From contig JAZQNE010000114.1 of NCBI GenBank assembly GCA_045627185.1, positions 18,260 to 82,259 on the forward strand: a stretch of 64,000 nt of DNA. Direction: 5' to 3'. Both the position numbers and the translations under genes were made by a program. Shown here in pieces: positions 1 through 8,037 of the stretch (positions are counted from its first letter, which is position 1; each line of letters begins with the position of its first letter). Under the pieces are notes generated by a model that saw only the letters and a program-made list of their open reading frames with translations, did not search any database and was not told the DNA's origin. The DNA comes from SZUA-448 sp045627185 (GTDB lineage Bacteria; Bacillota; Clostridia; Lachnospirales; Lachnospiraceae).

Positions 1-28
1 AAGAAAGAAATCAGTACGGAGGCTTAAA

Positions 29-1327
29 ATGAAGATTACTGAATTAACGGGACAGACAAGAGAACAATTTATGAAAGAGCTTAGAAGCCGCAGCTCCATG
101 AATTATTCGGCTTATGAGGAAAAGGTGCAGGCCATTCTTGATGAAGTTCGTGCAAGAGGCGATGAAGCTGTTTTTGAGTTCACAAAACGTTTTGACCATG
201 TTGATATCAATAAATCAAATTTTAAGGTTACACAGGAAGAAATAGAATATGCCTATACACAGGTTCCGGATGAACTTCTGAGAATTATTCGGAGCGCAAT
301 GGAAAACATCAGAAATTATCATGCAAAACAGCTTAGAAATACATGGCTTGATACGCGTGATGACGGCAGTATTCTGGGCATGAAGATTACGGCACTTGAA
401 TCCGTAGGCGTTTATGTACCGGGCGGAAAGGCTGCTTATCCTTCATCGGTACTGATGAACATTGTGCCTGCAAAGGTTGCCGGTGTTAAGCGAATAACCA
501 TGACAACTCCCGTAGGTCCCGATGGAAAAGTTTATCCTGTTACTCTTGTTGCAGCTAACGAAGCGGGCGCAACGGAAATATTCAAGGCAGGCGGAGCCCA
601 GGCAATAGCTGCACTTGCGTACGGTACCGAAAGCATTGAAAAGGTTGATAAAATAGTCGGTCCCGGAAATGTATATGTTGCCGTTGCAAAGAAAAAGGTT
701 TACGGGCAGGTTGGAATTGATTCCGTAGCAGGCCCGAGCGAGATTCTTGTTCTTGCCGATGAAACCGCCGATTACCGTTATGTTGCTGCCGACCTTCTTT
801 CTCAGGCCGAGCATGATGAGATGGCATCGGCAATTCTTGTTACAACAGATAAAACCCTTGCCGAAAAGGTTTCTGAGGAAACAAACCGTCTTGCAAATGT
901 GCTTTCAAGAAGTGAAATAATAAAGAAATCACTTGATGATTTCGGACACATTTTTGTTGCGGAAGACATGAATACCGCTATTGATGCGGTGAACGACATA
1001 GCCTCCGAGCATCTTGAGATTATTACAAAGGAACCGTTCGCGCAGATGGCAAAGGTTAAGAATGCGGGCGCCATATTCCTCGGACCGTGGTCAAGCGAGC
1101 CTCTTGGCGATTATTTCGCAGGACCAAACCACGTTCTTCCCACAAGCGGTACGGCAAGATTTTTCTCACCGCTTTGTGTTGATGATTTTATTAAGAAAAC
1201 AAGCATTATTGCCTATACTGAAGAAGCACTTTCTCCGATATACAAGGATATCATCAGTTTTGCGGAGTATGAAGGCCTTACGGCACATGCAAATTCAATT
1301 GCCGTAAGATTTGGCGAAGGAAAATAA
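29..1327 (+). CDS. hisD: Histidinol dehydrogenase
   Basis: HisD oxidises L-histidinol to L-histidine in two NAD-dependent steps, the last reactions of histidine synthesis in the cytoplasm. The 432-residue length is normal for the family. Visible family features are the PGGKAAYPSSVLMN segment near residue 131, the metal-binding QAEHD (Gln259, His262), the SEHLE motif with the catalytic histidine at about 328, and a late GDYFAGPNHVLPT segment. A GGAGG ribosome binding site lies 6 bases before the ATG. It is the first complete gene of the window and heads a his segment (hisD-hisB-hisA-hisIE); any hisG or hisZ would lie upstream, outside the window. Confidence 0.97.
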   Translation: MKITELTGQTREQFMKELRSRSSMNYSAYEEKVQAILDEVRARGDEAVFEFTKRFDHVDINKSNFKVTQEEIEYAYTQVPDELLRIIRSAMENIRNYHAKQLRNTWLDTRDDGSILGMKITALESVGVYVPGGKAAYPSSVLMNIVPAKVAGVKRITMTTPVGPDGKVYPVTLVAANEAGATEIFKAGGAQAIAALAYGTESIEKVDKIVGPGNVYVAVAKKKVYGQVGIDSVAGPSEILVLADETADYRYVAADLLSQAEHDEMASAILVTTDKTLAEKVSEETNRLANVLSRSEIIKKSLDDFGHIFVAEDMNTAIDAVNDIASEHLEIITKEPFAQMAKVKNAGAIFLGPWSSEPLGDYFAGPNHVLPTSGTARFFSPLCVDDFIKKTSIIAYTEEALSPIYKDIISFAEYEGLTAHANSIAVRFGEGK

Positions 1328-1377
1328 AACAGACCGGAAACTTATAATTATTGCAATCAGAATACGGAGGGTCATTT

Positions 1378-1968
1378 ATGGCACGCACGGCTACAATTAA
1401 AAGAAAAACGAAAGAAACCGATATCAGTCTTACACTGAATCTTGACGGCACCGGCGAATCCGAAATCAATACCGGTATCGGATTTTTCGATCATATGCTT
1501 AACGGTTTTTCGAAACACGGTTTCTTTGACCTGAAACTCAGCTGCAAGGGAGATCTTTTTGTTGACGGACATCACACGGTAGAAGATTGCGGAATTGTAC
1601 TCGGACAGGCAATTCGCGAAGCTCTTGGTGATAAAGCCGGCATCCGCCGTTACGGCTCCTTTACCCTTCCTATGGACGATGCGCTTGTTCTCTGTGCAAT
1701 TGACCTTTGCGGAAGGCCGTATCTTGGATATGACCTTAATTTCACCTGTGAGAAAATAGGGTATCTTGAAACTGAGCTGATTAAAGAATTTTTCTATGCC
1801 GTTTCTTATAATGCCGGCATGAATATTCACCTTAAAGAATTTGCGGGCGATAATAACCATCACATCGCTGAAGCAGCATTCAAGAGCTTTGCAAAGGCTC
1901 TCTGTGAGGCTGTTACTTATGATGAGAGAATAAAAGGCCAGCTGTCATCGAAGGGTGTACTGGAATAA
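1378..1968 (+). CDS. hisB: Imidazoleglycerol-phosphate dehydratase
   Basis: HisB dehydrates imidazole glycerol phosphate to imidazole acetol phosphate. This is the monofunctional form, 196 residues, without the histidinol-phosphatase domain of the E. coli protein. The Mn-binding histidine clusters are plain: GFFDHM, DGHHTVEDCG and NNHHIAEAAFK. I start it at the ATG at 1378, giving MARTATIKRK, because GGAGG sits at 1366-1370, 7 bases upstream; an in-frame ATG at 1351 would add nine residues without a good ribosome binding site. Its 3' end takes part in an imperfect 33-bp tandem duplication with the downstream spacer. Confidence 0.96.
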   Translation: MARTATIKRKTKETDISLTLNLDGTGESEINTGIGFFDHMLNGFSKHGFFDLKLSCKGDLFVDGHHTVEDCGIVLGQAIREALGDKAGIRRYGSFTLPMDDALVLCAIDLCGRPYLGYDLNFTCEKIGYLETELIKEFFYAVSYNAGMNIHLKEFAGDNNHHIAEAAFKSFAKALCEAVTYDERIKGQLSSKGVLE

Positions 1969-2004
1969 AATAAGGCCGGTATTCATCGAAGGATGTACCG
2001 GAAT
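1934..2004 (+). repeat. Imperfect 33-bp tandem duplication across the hisB stop
   Basis: Bases 1934-1966 (last codons of hisB) and 1972-2004 (spacer before hisA) match at 27 of 33 positions. Both begin AAGGCC and share the TCATCGAAGG core and a GGAAT end. It looks like an old local duplication that copied the end of hisB into the spacer. No function is apparent. Confidence 0.7.
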
Positions 2005-2058
2005 TTATAAAAGGAATAAGTAATAAAGGGTGCCAAACGGCACATAACAAGGAGAAAT

Positions 2059-2778
2059 ATGAGACTTTATCCGGCTATCGATATTAAAAACGGACAGTGT
2101 GTCCGCCTGAAACGCGGGGATTTTAATGAGGTTAACGTTTATTCAAACAACCCTGCCGAAATTGCGAAAAGCTTTGAAGAGCAGGGAGCGCAATTTATAC
2201 ACGTTGTTGACCTTGATGCAGCCCTTGCGGGACATACGGTAAATGAGGCAGTCATCAGATCGATTGTTGAGACAGTATCAATTCCTGTCCAGACAGGTGG
2301 CGGAATTCGTACTCCGAAGGATGTTGAAACAAAGCTTAATATGGGCCTTTCAAGAGTAATCATCGGAACGAAAGCCGTTGAAAATCCTGCTTTTGTAAAG
2401 GAAATGATTGAGAATTTCGGCGCAGATAAAATTGTTGTCGGAATTGATGCCAAAAACGGTCTTGTGGCTGTATCGGGCTGGGAAACCGTAAGCGAAGTCA
2501 AAGCTGTTGACCTTGCAATCCGGATGAAGGATGTCGGCGTGAAAACAATTGTCTACACTGATATCAGCCGTGACGGAATGCTTTCCGGACCTAATTTTGA
2601 ATATACCGAAAAAATGGTCAGGGAGACAGGACTTGACATTATTGCATCGGGCGGAGTAAGTAATCTCAGGGACCTTGAGGAACTTCAGAAAATTGACGTT
2701 GAAGGTGCAATTATAGGAAAAGCTATTTACGAAAACAGAATTAACCTTAGTGAGGCTCTTCGGAGGATTAACAAATGA
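2059..2778 (+). CDS. hisA: ProFAR isomerase HisA
   Basis: HisA is the TIM-barrel isomerase that converts ProFAR to PRFAR, the fourth step of histidine synthesis. The 239 residues show the duplicated half-barrel with catalytic Asp8 (RLYPAIDIKNG) and Asp130 (VVGIDAKNG), plus the phosphate-binding segments QTGGGIR (residue 79 on) and IIASGGVSNLRD. AAGGAG lies before the ATG. A small hairpin (GTGCC-AAAC-GGCAC, 2030-2043) precedes the ribosome binding site. The stop overlaps the next start by 4 bases (ATGA), so translation of HisA and the HisIE fusion is probably coupled. HisF is the only close alternative, but the RLYPAIDIKNG start and the length favour HisA. Confidence 0.95.
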   Translation: MRLYPAIDIKNGQCVRLKRGDFNEVNVYSNNPAEIAKSFEEQGAQFIHVVDLDAALAGHTVNEAVIRSIVETVSIPVQTGGGIRTPKDVETKLNMGLSRVIIGTKAVENPAFVKEMIENFGADKIVVGIDAKNGLVAVSGWETVSEVKAVDLAIRMKDVGVKTIVYTDISRDGMLSGPNFEYTEKMVRETGLDIIASGGVSNLRDLEELQKIDVEGAIIGKAIYENRINLSEALRRINK

Positions 2779-4049
2779 AAAAAGAACTGATTTCATACAT
2801 AAATACTGAGAACATGCAGGCGGAAGAAGTGCTTGAACTTGCGGGAAAAGCGGAGCACAACGGAATGGACGCTTTGTTTGTATGCAATTATTCCTCAGAT
2901 GATGCATCGCGTGATGAATTTCTGCATATTTGCAGAAAAATAAAATCAGAGGTTGACCTTACGCTGTATATAGGTTATCGTATAATGCGTTTTGAAGATG
3001 GTAAGAAGGCATTCTATACCGGTGCCGAAAAACTTGTTGTTCCGTATGACAAAAACAGTGATTTTGCCGTTATAAGCAGCGTTACCGAGCGTTTTGGAAA
3101 AGACCGTGTTTTCCTTGAAATTGATGCCGGTGAGAACTCTGAGGATTACCTTTATGATGTCTGCTTCATCGAAAAATGCACGGAAAATAAGATTGCGGGT
3201 CTGATGCTTGAAGATGTTTACGTAAATGACCTTTCAAAAAATGCAATAGCTGCACTTCCTTTCCCGGCACTTATTGCTGACAATCTTGAAAAGAACAGTA
3301 TTGAAGGACTTATGTCACTTGATAATGTTTACGGAGTGGCTACAGGAGCTTATGCCGATACGGAGGCTTCCGCAGTTAAGAAGCAGCTTAAGGATTCAGG
3401 CATTGAAGTTAAAACTTTTGAAGCAAATATCAGGTTTTCCGACCTTAAGAAGAACTCGGACGGGCTTGTGCCTGTTGTTGTACAGGATTACCGGAACCTT
3501 GATGTGCTTATGGTTGCTTACATGAATGAAGAAGCCTTCAATGCAACACTTACTACAGGAAGAATGACTTATTTTTCAAGAAGCCGTCAGGAACTGTGGG
3601 AGAAGGGGCTTACATCCGGCCATTTCCAGTACCTGAAGGAACTTAAGACAGACTGTGATTCTGACACACTTCTTGCAAAAGTTAAGCAGATCGGGGCTGC
3701 ATGCCATACCGGCTCACGTTCCTGCTTCTTTAAGGATATTGCCGATGCGGATTTTATCGGGCTTAATCCGCTGACAGTGCTTTCTGAGGATTACAAAACA
3801 ATCCTTGACAGAAAAGCAAATCCCAAGCCCGGTTCATACACGAATTATCTGTTCGATAAGGGCATTGATAAGATACTTAAAAAATGCGGAGAAGAGGCGA
3901 CAGAGATGGTTATTGCCGCCAAAAATCCGGACAAGGAAGAAATCAGGTATGAGATAGCGGATTTCCTTTATCACATGATGGTACTCATGGTTGAGTGCAA
4001 TGTTGACTGGGATGATATTGTCCGCGAACTCGCCAACAGACGAACCTGA
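2775..4049 (+). CDS. hisI: HisIE with an N-terminal degenerate HisF-like domain
   Basis: This 424-residue protein has three modules. Residues about 218-330 are phosphoribosyl-AMP cyclohydrolase (HisI): SDGLVPVVVQDY, the DCDSD metal site at 293-297 and Cys310/Cys317. Residues about 335-424 are phosphoribosyl-ATP pyrophosphatase (HisE): KKCGEEATEMVIAAKN and EIADFLYHMM. Together they perform steps two and three of histidine synthesis. Residues 1-217 follow the HisF/HisA barrel pattern (AEKLVVPYDKNSDF, ERFGKDRVFLEIDAG, then VKKQLKDSGIEVK just before HisI). The first catalytic Asp of HisF appears as Asn10, and the SIDRDGT and ASGG phosphate motifs are absent. The extra domain is therefore probably a non-catalytic relic or a scaffold. 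No hisF or hisH is present in the window. Confidence 0.9.
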   Translation: MKKELISYINTENMQAEEVLELAGKAEHNGMDALFVCNYSSDDASRDEFLHICRKIKSEVDLTLYIGYRIMRFEDGKKAFYTGAEKLVVPYDKNSDFAVISSVTERFGKDRVFLEIDAGENSEDYLYDVCFIEKCTENKIAGLMLEDVYVNDLSKNAIAALPFPALIADNLEKNSIEGLMSLDNVYGVATGAYADTEASAVKKQLKDSGIEVKTFEANIRFSDLKKNSDGLVPVVVQDYRNLDVLMVAYMNEEAFNATLTTGRMTYFSRSRQELWEKGLTSGHFQYLKELKTDCDSDTLLAKVKQIGAACHTGSRSCFFKDIADADFIGLNPLTVLSEDYKTILDRKANPKPGSYTNYLFDKGIDKILKKCGEEATEMVIAAKNPDKEEIRYEIADFLYHMMVLMVECNVDWDDIVRELANRRT

Positions 4050-4051
4050 AA

Positions 4052-5029
4052 ATGAAAAAAAAGAATTTTAACAGAATAGTGATTTACATAGTCCTGCCGG
4101 TGATAATTCTTGCAGGACTTGTTGTGATGTTTGTTTTTAATTATAAAAAGAATCATCCGCAGGAAAATAATCCGACACCGACAGTTACACAGGGCGAAAA
4201 TCCGACTGATTCAACGTCTCCGACAAACACATCCGGTCCGTTAACACCAACAGCTCCAGAAGGTATTACTCCTTCGGGCGGGCCGGTTGGAACACCTGCA
4301 GTTACGGATGAGCCGGAAATTACAGATACACCTGCTCCGACAAATACCATGGAGCCCAAGGAAACACCTACTCCGACACCTGTTCCCGGTCCCGATGAAA
4401 TAGCAATTGTCTGGAACAACAAAGCACTTGAACAGGCTCTCAGAAAAATACTGAAACGTCAGAACGGAAACATTCTTACGGGTGACGTAAACAAACTTGA
4501 AATTGTGGATTTGACAGAAGCCGGACTTGACAGTTTGGAGGACATAGAGTATCTTACTGAATTGAAAGAACTTCGTGTATCATGGAATGAGCTTGCGGAT
4601 ATTTCACCTTTGAGCAACCTGAAAAAACTTGAAAAAGTTGATCTTTCATGCAATTATATCAGGGATATTACGGCTCTTTCAGAATGCAAAATGCTTTGCG
4701 AGGCGAATCTTTCCTACAATTATATCAGCGATGTTTCCGCACTTGCTTCACTGGAAAATCTCTCAAAGCTTGACCTGACCTATAACATTGTTACGGATGT
4801 TTCCGTGCTTACTGAGGTATTTCCCGAACTTGAACTGATAATTGACGGAAACCGTGTTCCGACACCTTCACCGACACCTGTGCCCGAAATCACCCCGACA
4901 CCCGGAATTTCGCCGGAGGACATAGCAACCCCGACACCCGGAATCTCTCAGGAAGGCATGGTAACACCTGCGCCCGAAGCATCAGGGGAGAGCATCCCTA
5001 CACCTTCGCCGGAAACAGACACAAATTGA
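4052..5029 (+). CDS. Membrane-anchored leucine-rich-repeat protein with Pro/Thr-rich linkers
   Basis: Function unknown. The 325 residues begin with a basic tail and one hydrophobic helix (about 10-30), which should act as a signal anchor leaving the rest outside the cell. Then come a Pro/Thr/Gly-rich linker (about 37-113), a leucine-rich-repeat block (about 120-270) of internalin-like 22-residue units such as LKKLEKVDLSCNYIRDI, and a second Pro/Thr-rich tail with repeated TPTPGIS units. The start is 2 bases after the hisIE stop with no strong ribosome binding site of its own, so it may be translated by reinitiation and transcribed with the his genes. Leucine-rich repeats usually bind proteins; no partner can be named. 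I see no cell-wall sorting signal. Confidence 0.75.
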   Translation: MKKKNFNRIVIYIVLPVIILAGLVVMFVFNYKKNHPQENNPTPTVTQGENPTDSTSPTNTSGPLTPTAPEGITPSGGPVGTPAVTDEPEITDTPAPTNTMEPKETPTPTPVPGPDEIAIVWNNKALEQALRKILKRQNGNILTGDVNKLEIVDLTEAGLDSLEDIEYLTELKELRVSWNELADISPLSNLKKLEKVDLSCNYIRDITALSECKMLCEANLSYNYISDVSALASLENLSKLDLTYNIVTDVSVLTEVFPELELIIDGNRVPTPSPTPVPEITPTPGISPEDIATPTPGISQEGMVTPAPEASGESIPTPSPETDTN

Positions 5030-5079
5030 TTTAATGCGGCTCCCCCGCTTAAATATACTCAAAAAGGATGGATACGAAA

Positions 5080-6804
5080 ATGGATTTTATGGAACGCTAC
5101 AATCAATGGCTCACAGACCCTTATTTTGATGAAGCCACAAAACAGGAACTGAAATCTATCGCAAATGATGAAAATGAAATCAAGGAACGTTTCTACAGAG
5201 ACCTTTCTTTTGGTACCGGCGGACTTCGCGGAATTATTGGCGCAGGCACGAACCGCATGAACGCTTATACAGTACGTAAGGCTACCCAGGGCCTTGCAAA
5301 CTTCATTAAGAAGGAGCATGCAGAGGCAAAAGGTGTTGCAATCGCATATGATTCACGCCGCATGTCAATCGAATTTTCGGAAGAAGCCGCACTGTGTCTG
5401 GCTGCTAACGGAATCAAGGCTTACCGCTTTGAATCACTTCGCCCCACACCTGAGCTTTCATTTGCCCTGCGTGAACTTGGCTGTACAGCCGGTATTGTAA
5501 TCACCGCAAGCCATAATCCCGCTGAATACAACGGTTACAAGGTTTACTGGGAGGATGGTGCCCAGATTACTTACCCCAAGGATGAGCAGATTATTACCGA
5601 GGTTAATTCCATTACCGATTTTGGAACCGTAAAGACAATGTCACGTCTTGATGCTATCAAGGCCGGCCTGTATTTTACAATCGGCAGTGAAATTGATGAC
5701 AGATACATGGAAGAACTCAAGAAGCTTTCCGTAAGTCCCGAACTTATTAAGGAACATGCCGATGATCTTACCGTTGTTTACACACCTCTTCACGGCACAG
5801 GAAATCTTCCTGTAAGAAGAGTACTTAAGGAACTTGGTTTTACTAAGGTTTATGTTGTTCCCGAGCAGGAACTGCCCGATGGAAACTTCTCAACCGTAAG
5901 TTATCCCAATCCTGAAGACTCAAAAGCATTTGCACTTGCGCTCAAGCTTGCACGCGAAGTAAAGGCCGATGTTGTTCTTGCAACAGACCCTGATGCTGAC
6001 CGTCTTGGCGTTTATTCTTATGACAAAGCAACAGATGATTATGTTTCCTTTACAGGAAATATGTCCGGTATGCTTATCTGCGAATATCTGCTTTCACGCA
6101 GAAAGGAACTCGGACTTATCCATGATGACGGTGCTCTTGTTAAAACTATTGTTTCCACAAATATGGCTGACAAGGTTGCTGAGTTCTTTGGAGTTAAGCT
6201 TATTGAGGTTCTTACGGGCTTCAAGTACATCGGTGAGCAGATTAAGTGGATGGAGCAGAGCGGCAAGGGCCATTATGAATTTGGTTTTGAGGAAAGCTAC
6301 GGATGCCTTGTCGGAACACATGCACGTGACAAGGACGCCGTTGTTGCTGTTATGATGCTTGCTGAGGCTGCTGTTTACTATAAGACCAAAGGACTTACGC
6401 TCTGGGATCAGATGCAGAACATCTACAAAAAATACGGTTATTTCAGAGAAGGTCTTGAAACAATGACCTTAAAGGGCATTGAGGGTCTTGAGAAAATTCA
6501 GTCCATCATGGCTGATTTCCGTGCCAACCCTATTGAAAAGCTTGGTGATTACAAGGTTCTTGCATTCAGAGATTACAAGAATGATGTTATCATAAACAAG
6601 GTTACGGGCGAAAAAACAAAGACAGGCCTTCCTGTATCGGATGTTCTTTACTTTGACCTTAATGACGATGCATGGATCTGCGTACGTCCTTCAGGTACAG
6701 AGCCCAAGCTTAAATTCTATGTAGGTGTTAAGGGCAACAGCTTTGAGGATGCAGATGCCAAGATGACAGCACTCAAATCTGAATTAACAGCACTTGTTAA
6801 ATAA
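5080..6804 (+). CDS. pgcA: Phosphoglucomutase (alpha-D-phosphohexomutase family)
   Basis: Interconverts glucose 1-phosphate and glucose 6-phosphate, linking glycolysis to glycogen and to nucleotide sugars for the cell surface. The four-domain family is clear: phosphoserine loop ITASHNP (Ser144), metal loop DPDADR, sugar-binding GFEESYG and phosphate-binding RPSGTEPK near the C-terminus. At 574 residues it is the long Pgm2/PgcA-like type; a phosphopentomutase or phosphomannomutase role cannot be excluded. I prefer the ATG at 5080 (MDFMERYNQW), because the AAGGA at 5064-5068 would overlap the alternative ATG at 5068. It supplies the precursor pathway of the glycogen synthase at 9739. Confidence 0.88.
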   Translation: MDFMERYNQWLTDPYFDEATKQELKSIANDENEIKERFYRDLSFGTGGLRGIIGAGTNRMNAYTVRKATQGLANFIKKEHAEAKGVAIAYDSRRMSIEFSEEAALCLAANGIKAYRFESLRPTPELSFALRELGCTAGIVITASHNPAEYNGYKVYWEDGAQITYPKDEQIITEVNSITDFGTVKTMSRLDAIKAGLYFTIGSEIDDRYMEELKKLSVSPELIKEHADDLTVVYTPLHGTGNLPVRRVLKELGFTKVYVVPEQELPDGNFSTVSYPNPEDSKAFALALKLAREVKADVVLATDPDADRLGVYSYDKATDDYVSFTGNMSGMLICEYLLSRRKELGLIHDDGALVKTIVSTNMADKVAEFFGVKLIEVLTGFKYIGEQIKWMEQSGKGHYEFGFEESYGCLVGTHARDKDAVVAVMMLAEAAVYYKTKGLTLWDQMQNIYKKYGYFREGLETMTLKGIEGLEKIQSIMADFRANPIEKLGDYKVLAFRDYKNDVIINKVTGEKTKTGLPVSDVLYFDLNDDAWICVRPSGTEPKLKFYVGVKGNSFEDADAKMTALKSELTALVK

Positions 6805-6824
6805 AACTGATTGAGGTAAAATAA

Positions 6825-6855
6825 TAGTCGTCCGGTGGAACTCATCGGACGACTA
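6825..6855. other. 10-bp perfect inverted repeat after phosphoglucomutase
   Basis: TAGTCGTCCG (6825-6834) is the exact reverse complement of CGGACGACTA (6846-6855), with an 11-base loop. The stem could serve as a transcription terminator for the gene before it, but no run of T follows. It lies 22 bases before the GTG start of a LacI-type gene, so a regulatory role is possible. Confidence 0.6.
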
Positions 6856-6877
6856 AACATTACAAACGGAGTTACTT

Positions 6878-7888
6878 GTGGATAACGGGAATAAAAACGG
6901 GAAAATTACAATAGGCGATGTTGCTGACGCACTTGGTATTTCAAAAACTACCGTATCGCGTGCAATTTCGGGTAAGGGACGAATCGGTGAAGAGACAAGG
7001 CGCAAGGTCCAGGAATACATTACAGAGCATAATTACACGCCTAATGTTTATGCAAAAGGTCTTGCACAGTCTAAAACCTTCAATATAGGCGTTGTTCTGC
7101 CCGCAGACCAGAACCTTATTGAGCAGCCGTTCTTTCAGGGGTGTCTGATAGGTGTGACTGAATCTGCCGCAGCCGCTGACTATGATGTTGTTGTTACAAC
7201 ATCGACCGAAAGTGATATTTCGCTTATTAAACGTCTTGTGGACAACAGAAAGGTTGACGGTATTCTTCTTACAAGAACCCTCAGAAAAGATAATGCCGTA
7301 AAATACCTGAAACAGAGCGGAATTCCGTTCGCTGTTATAGGCAGCGTTGAAGATGATGACATTGTCCAGGTTGACAGCAATCACGTAGGCTGCTGCAATG
7401 AAATGACATCAATTCTGTTCAACTGTGGCTGCAGGCGAATGGCATTTTTCTGCGGAAACCTTGATTATTCGGTTAATAAGAGCCGTTATGAAGGTTTCGA
7501 AAAGGCTTATCAGGAAAAGAAAAAACATCCGGATGCGAAACTTGTTTTCTCCGATCTTAATACAAAAGCCATGATTCAGGCGGCTACCGACAAGGTTCTT
7601 CAGAGCGGATGCGACTGCATTCTCTGCGCTGATGATATCATCTGCGGAACGGTTCTTGCAAGGCTCAACCAGAAGGGCGTTAATATTCCCGGTGATATAA
7701 AGGTTGCATCTTTTTATAACAGCGTTTATCTTTCAAATTACAATCCGCCGATTACGGCTGTCAATATTGATGTGAGAGAGCTTGGATCTGTTGCGGCAAG
7801 CAGACTGCTGGAACTTATAAGCTCAGGCGAAACCGTGAAGAAAACAAAGGTTTCATATGACATCATGATGAAAAAATCGACCATGTAA
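6878..7888 (+). CDS. LacI/GalR-family transcriptional regulator
   Basis: A DNA-binding regulator of 336 residues that would bind an operator as a dimer and respond to a small molecule, usually a sugar. Residues about 9-56 are the LacI helix-turn-helix and hinge: ITIGDVADALGISKTTVSRA, then NYTPNVYAKGLAQ. The rest is a periplasmic-binding-protein-like sensor with NIGVVLPADQN and a late VNIDVRELGSVAASRLLELI. It starts at GTG, with ACGGAG 6 bases upstream. It sits just after phosphoglucomutase and not far before glycogen synthase, so control of carbon storage is a reasonable guess only. I could not identify its operator. Confidence 0.9.
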   Translation: MDNGNKNGKITIGDVADALGISKTTVSRAISGKGRIGEETRRKVQEYITEHNYTPNVYAKGLAQSKTFNIGVVLPADQNLIEQPFFQGCLIGVTESAAAADYDVVVTTSTESDISLIKRLVDNRKVDGILLTRTLRKDNAVKYLKQSGIPFAVIGSVEDDDIVQVDSNHVGCCNEMTSILFNCGCRRMAFFCGNLDYSVNKSRYEGFEKAYQEKKKHPDAKLVFSDLNTKAMIQAATDKVLQSGCDCILCADDIICGTVLARLNQKGVNIPGDIKVASFYNSVYLSNYNPPITAVNIDVRELGSVAASRLLELISSGETVKKTKVSYDIMMKKSTM

Positions 7889-7907
7889 CAGATTATACAA
7901 ATTATTT

Positions 7908-7938
7908 CGGGATTGTTGAAAAACAATCCCGTTTTTTT
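7908..7938 (+). terminator. Intrinsic terminator after the LacI gene
   Basis: CGGGATTGTT (7908-7917) and AACAATCCCG (7922-7931) form a perfect 10-bp stem with a four-base loop, followed by seven T. It separates the regulator from recN. Confidence 0.93.
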
Positions 7939-7959
7939 GTGGAATAATAACTTGAAATA

Positions 7960-7968
7960 TGGTATAAT
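7960..7968 (+). promoter_or_regulatory. Extended -10 promoter for recN-glgA-murE-murF
   Basis: TGGTATAAT is a consensus extended -10 element (TGN plus TATAAT). The hexamer 17 bases upstream (TGGAAT) is a poor -35, as is common for extended -10 promoters. It lies just after the terminator and 70 bases before recN. Confidence 0.7.
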
Positions 7969-7985
7969 AGTTTAGATTGAGGGTA

Positions 7986-8013
7986 TTGTCGTTATGCACG
8001 ACTCTGACGACAA
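7986..8013 (+). other. Alternative hairpins in the recN leader
   Basis: TTGTCGT (7986-7992) can pair with ACGACAA (8007-8013) or, through its GTCGT part, with ACGAC (7998-8002). The two stems exclude each other. They lie between the predicted promoter and the recN ribosome binding site. Confidence 0.45.
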
Positions 8014-8037
8014 AATGTGACTAAAAAGGATAAAACT

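Noticed and set aside
4154..4390. Repetitive ACACCTACTCCG-like DNA as a repeat array or CRISPR
   Set aside because: It is in-frame coding for Pro/Thr-rich linkers; units are irregular and there are no spacers.
5036..5048. GCGG-CTCCC-CCGC hairpin after the leucine-rich-repeat gene
   Set aside because: Only four base pairs and no T run; too weak to call a terminator.
7940..8037. LexA box before recN
   Set aside because: No GAACNNNNGTTC pattern is present; the recA box shows what it should look like in this genome.
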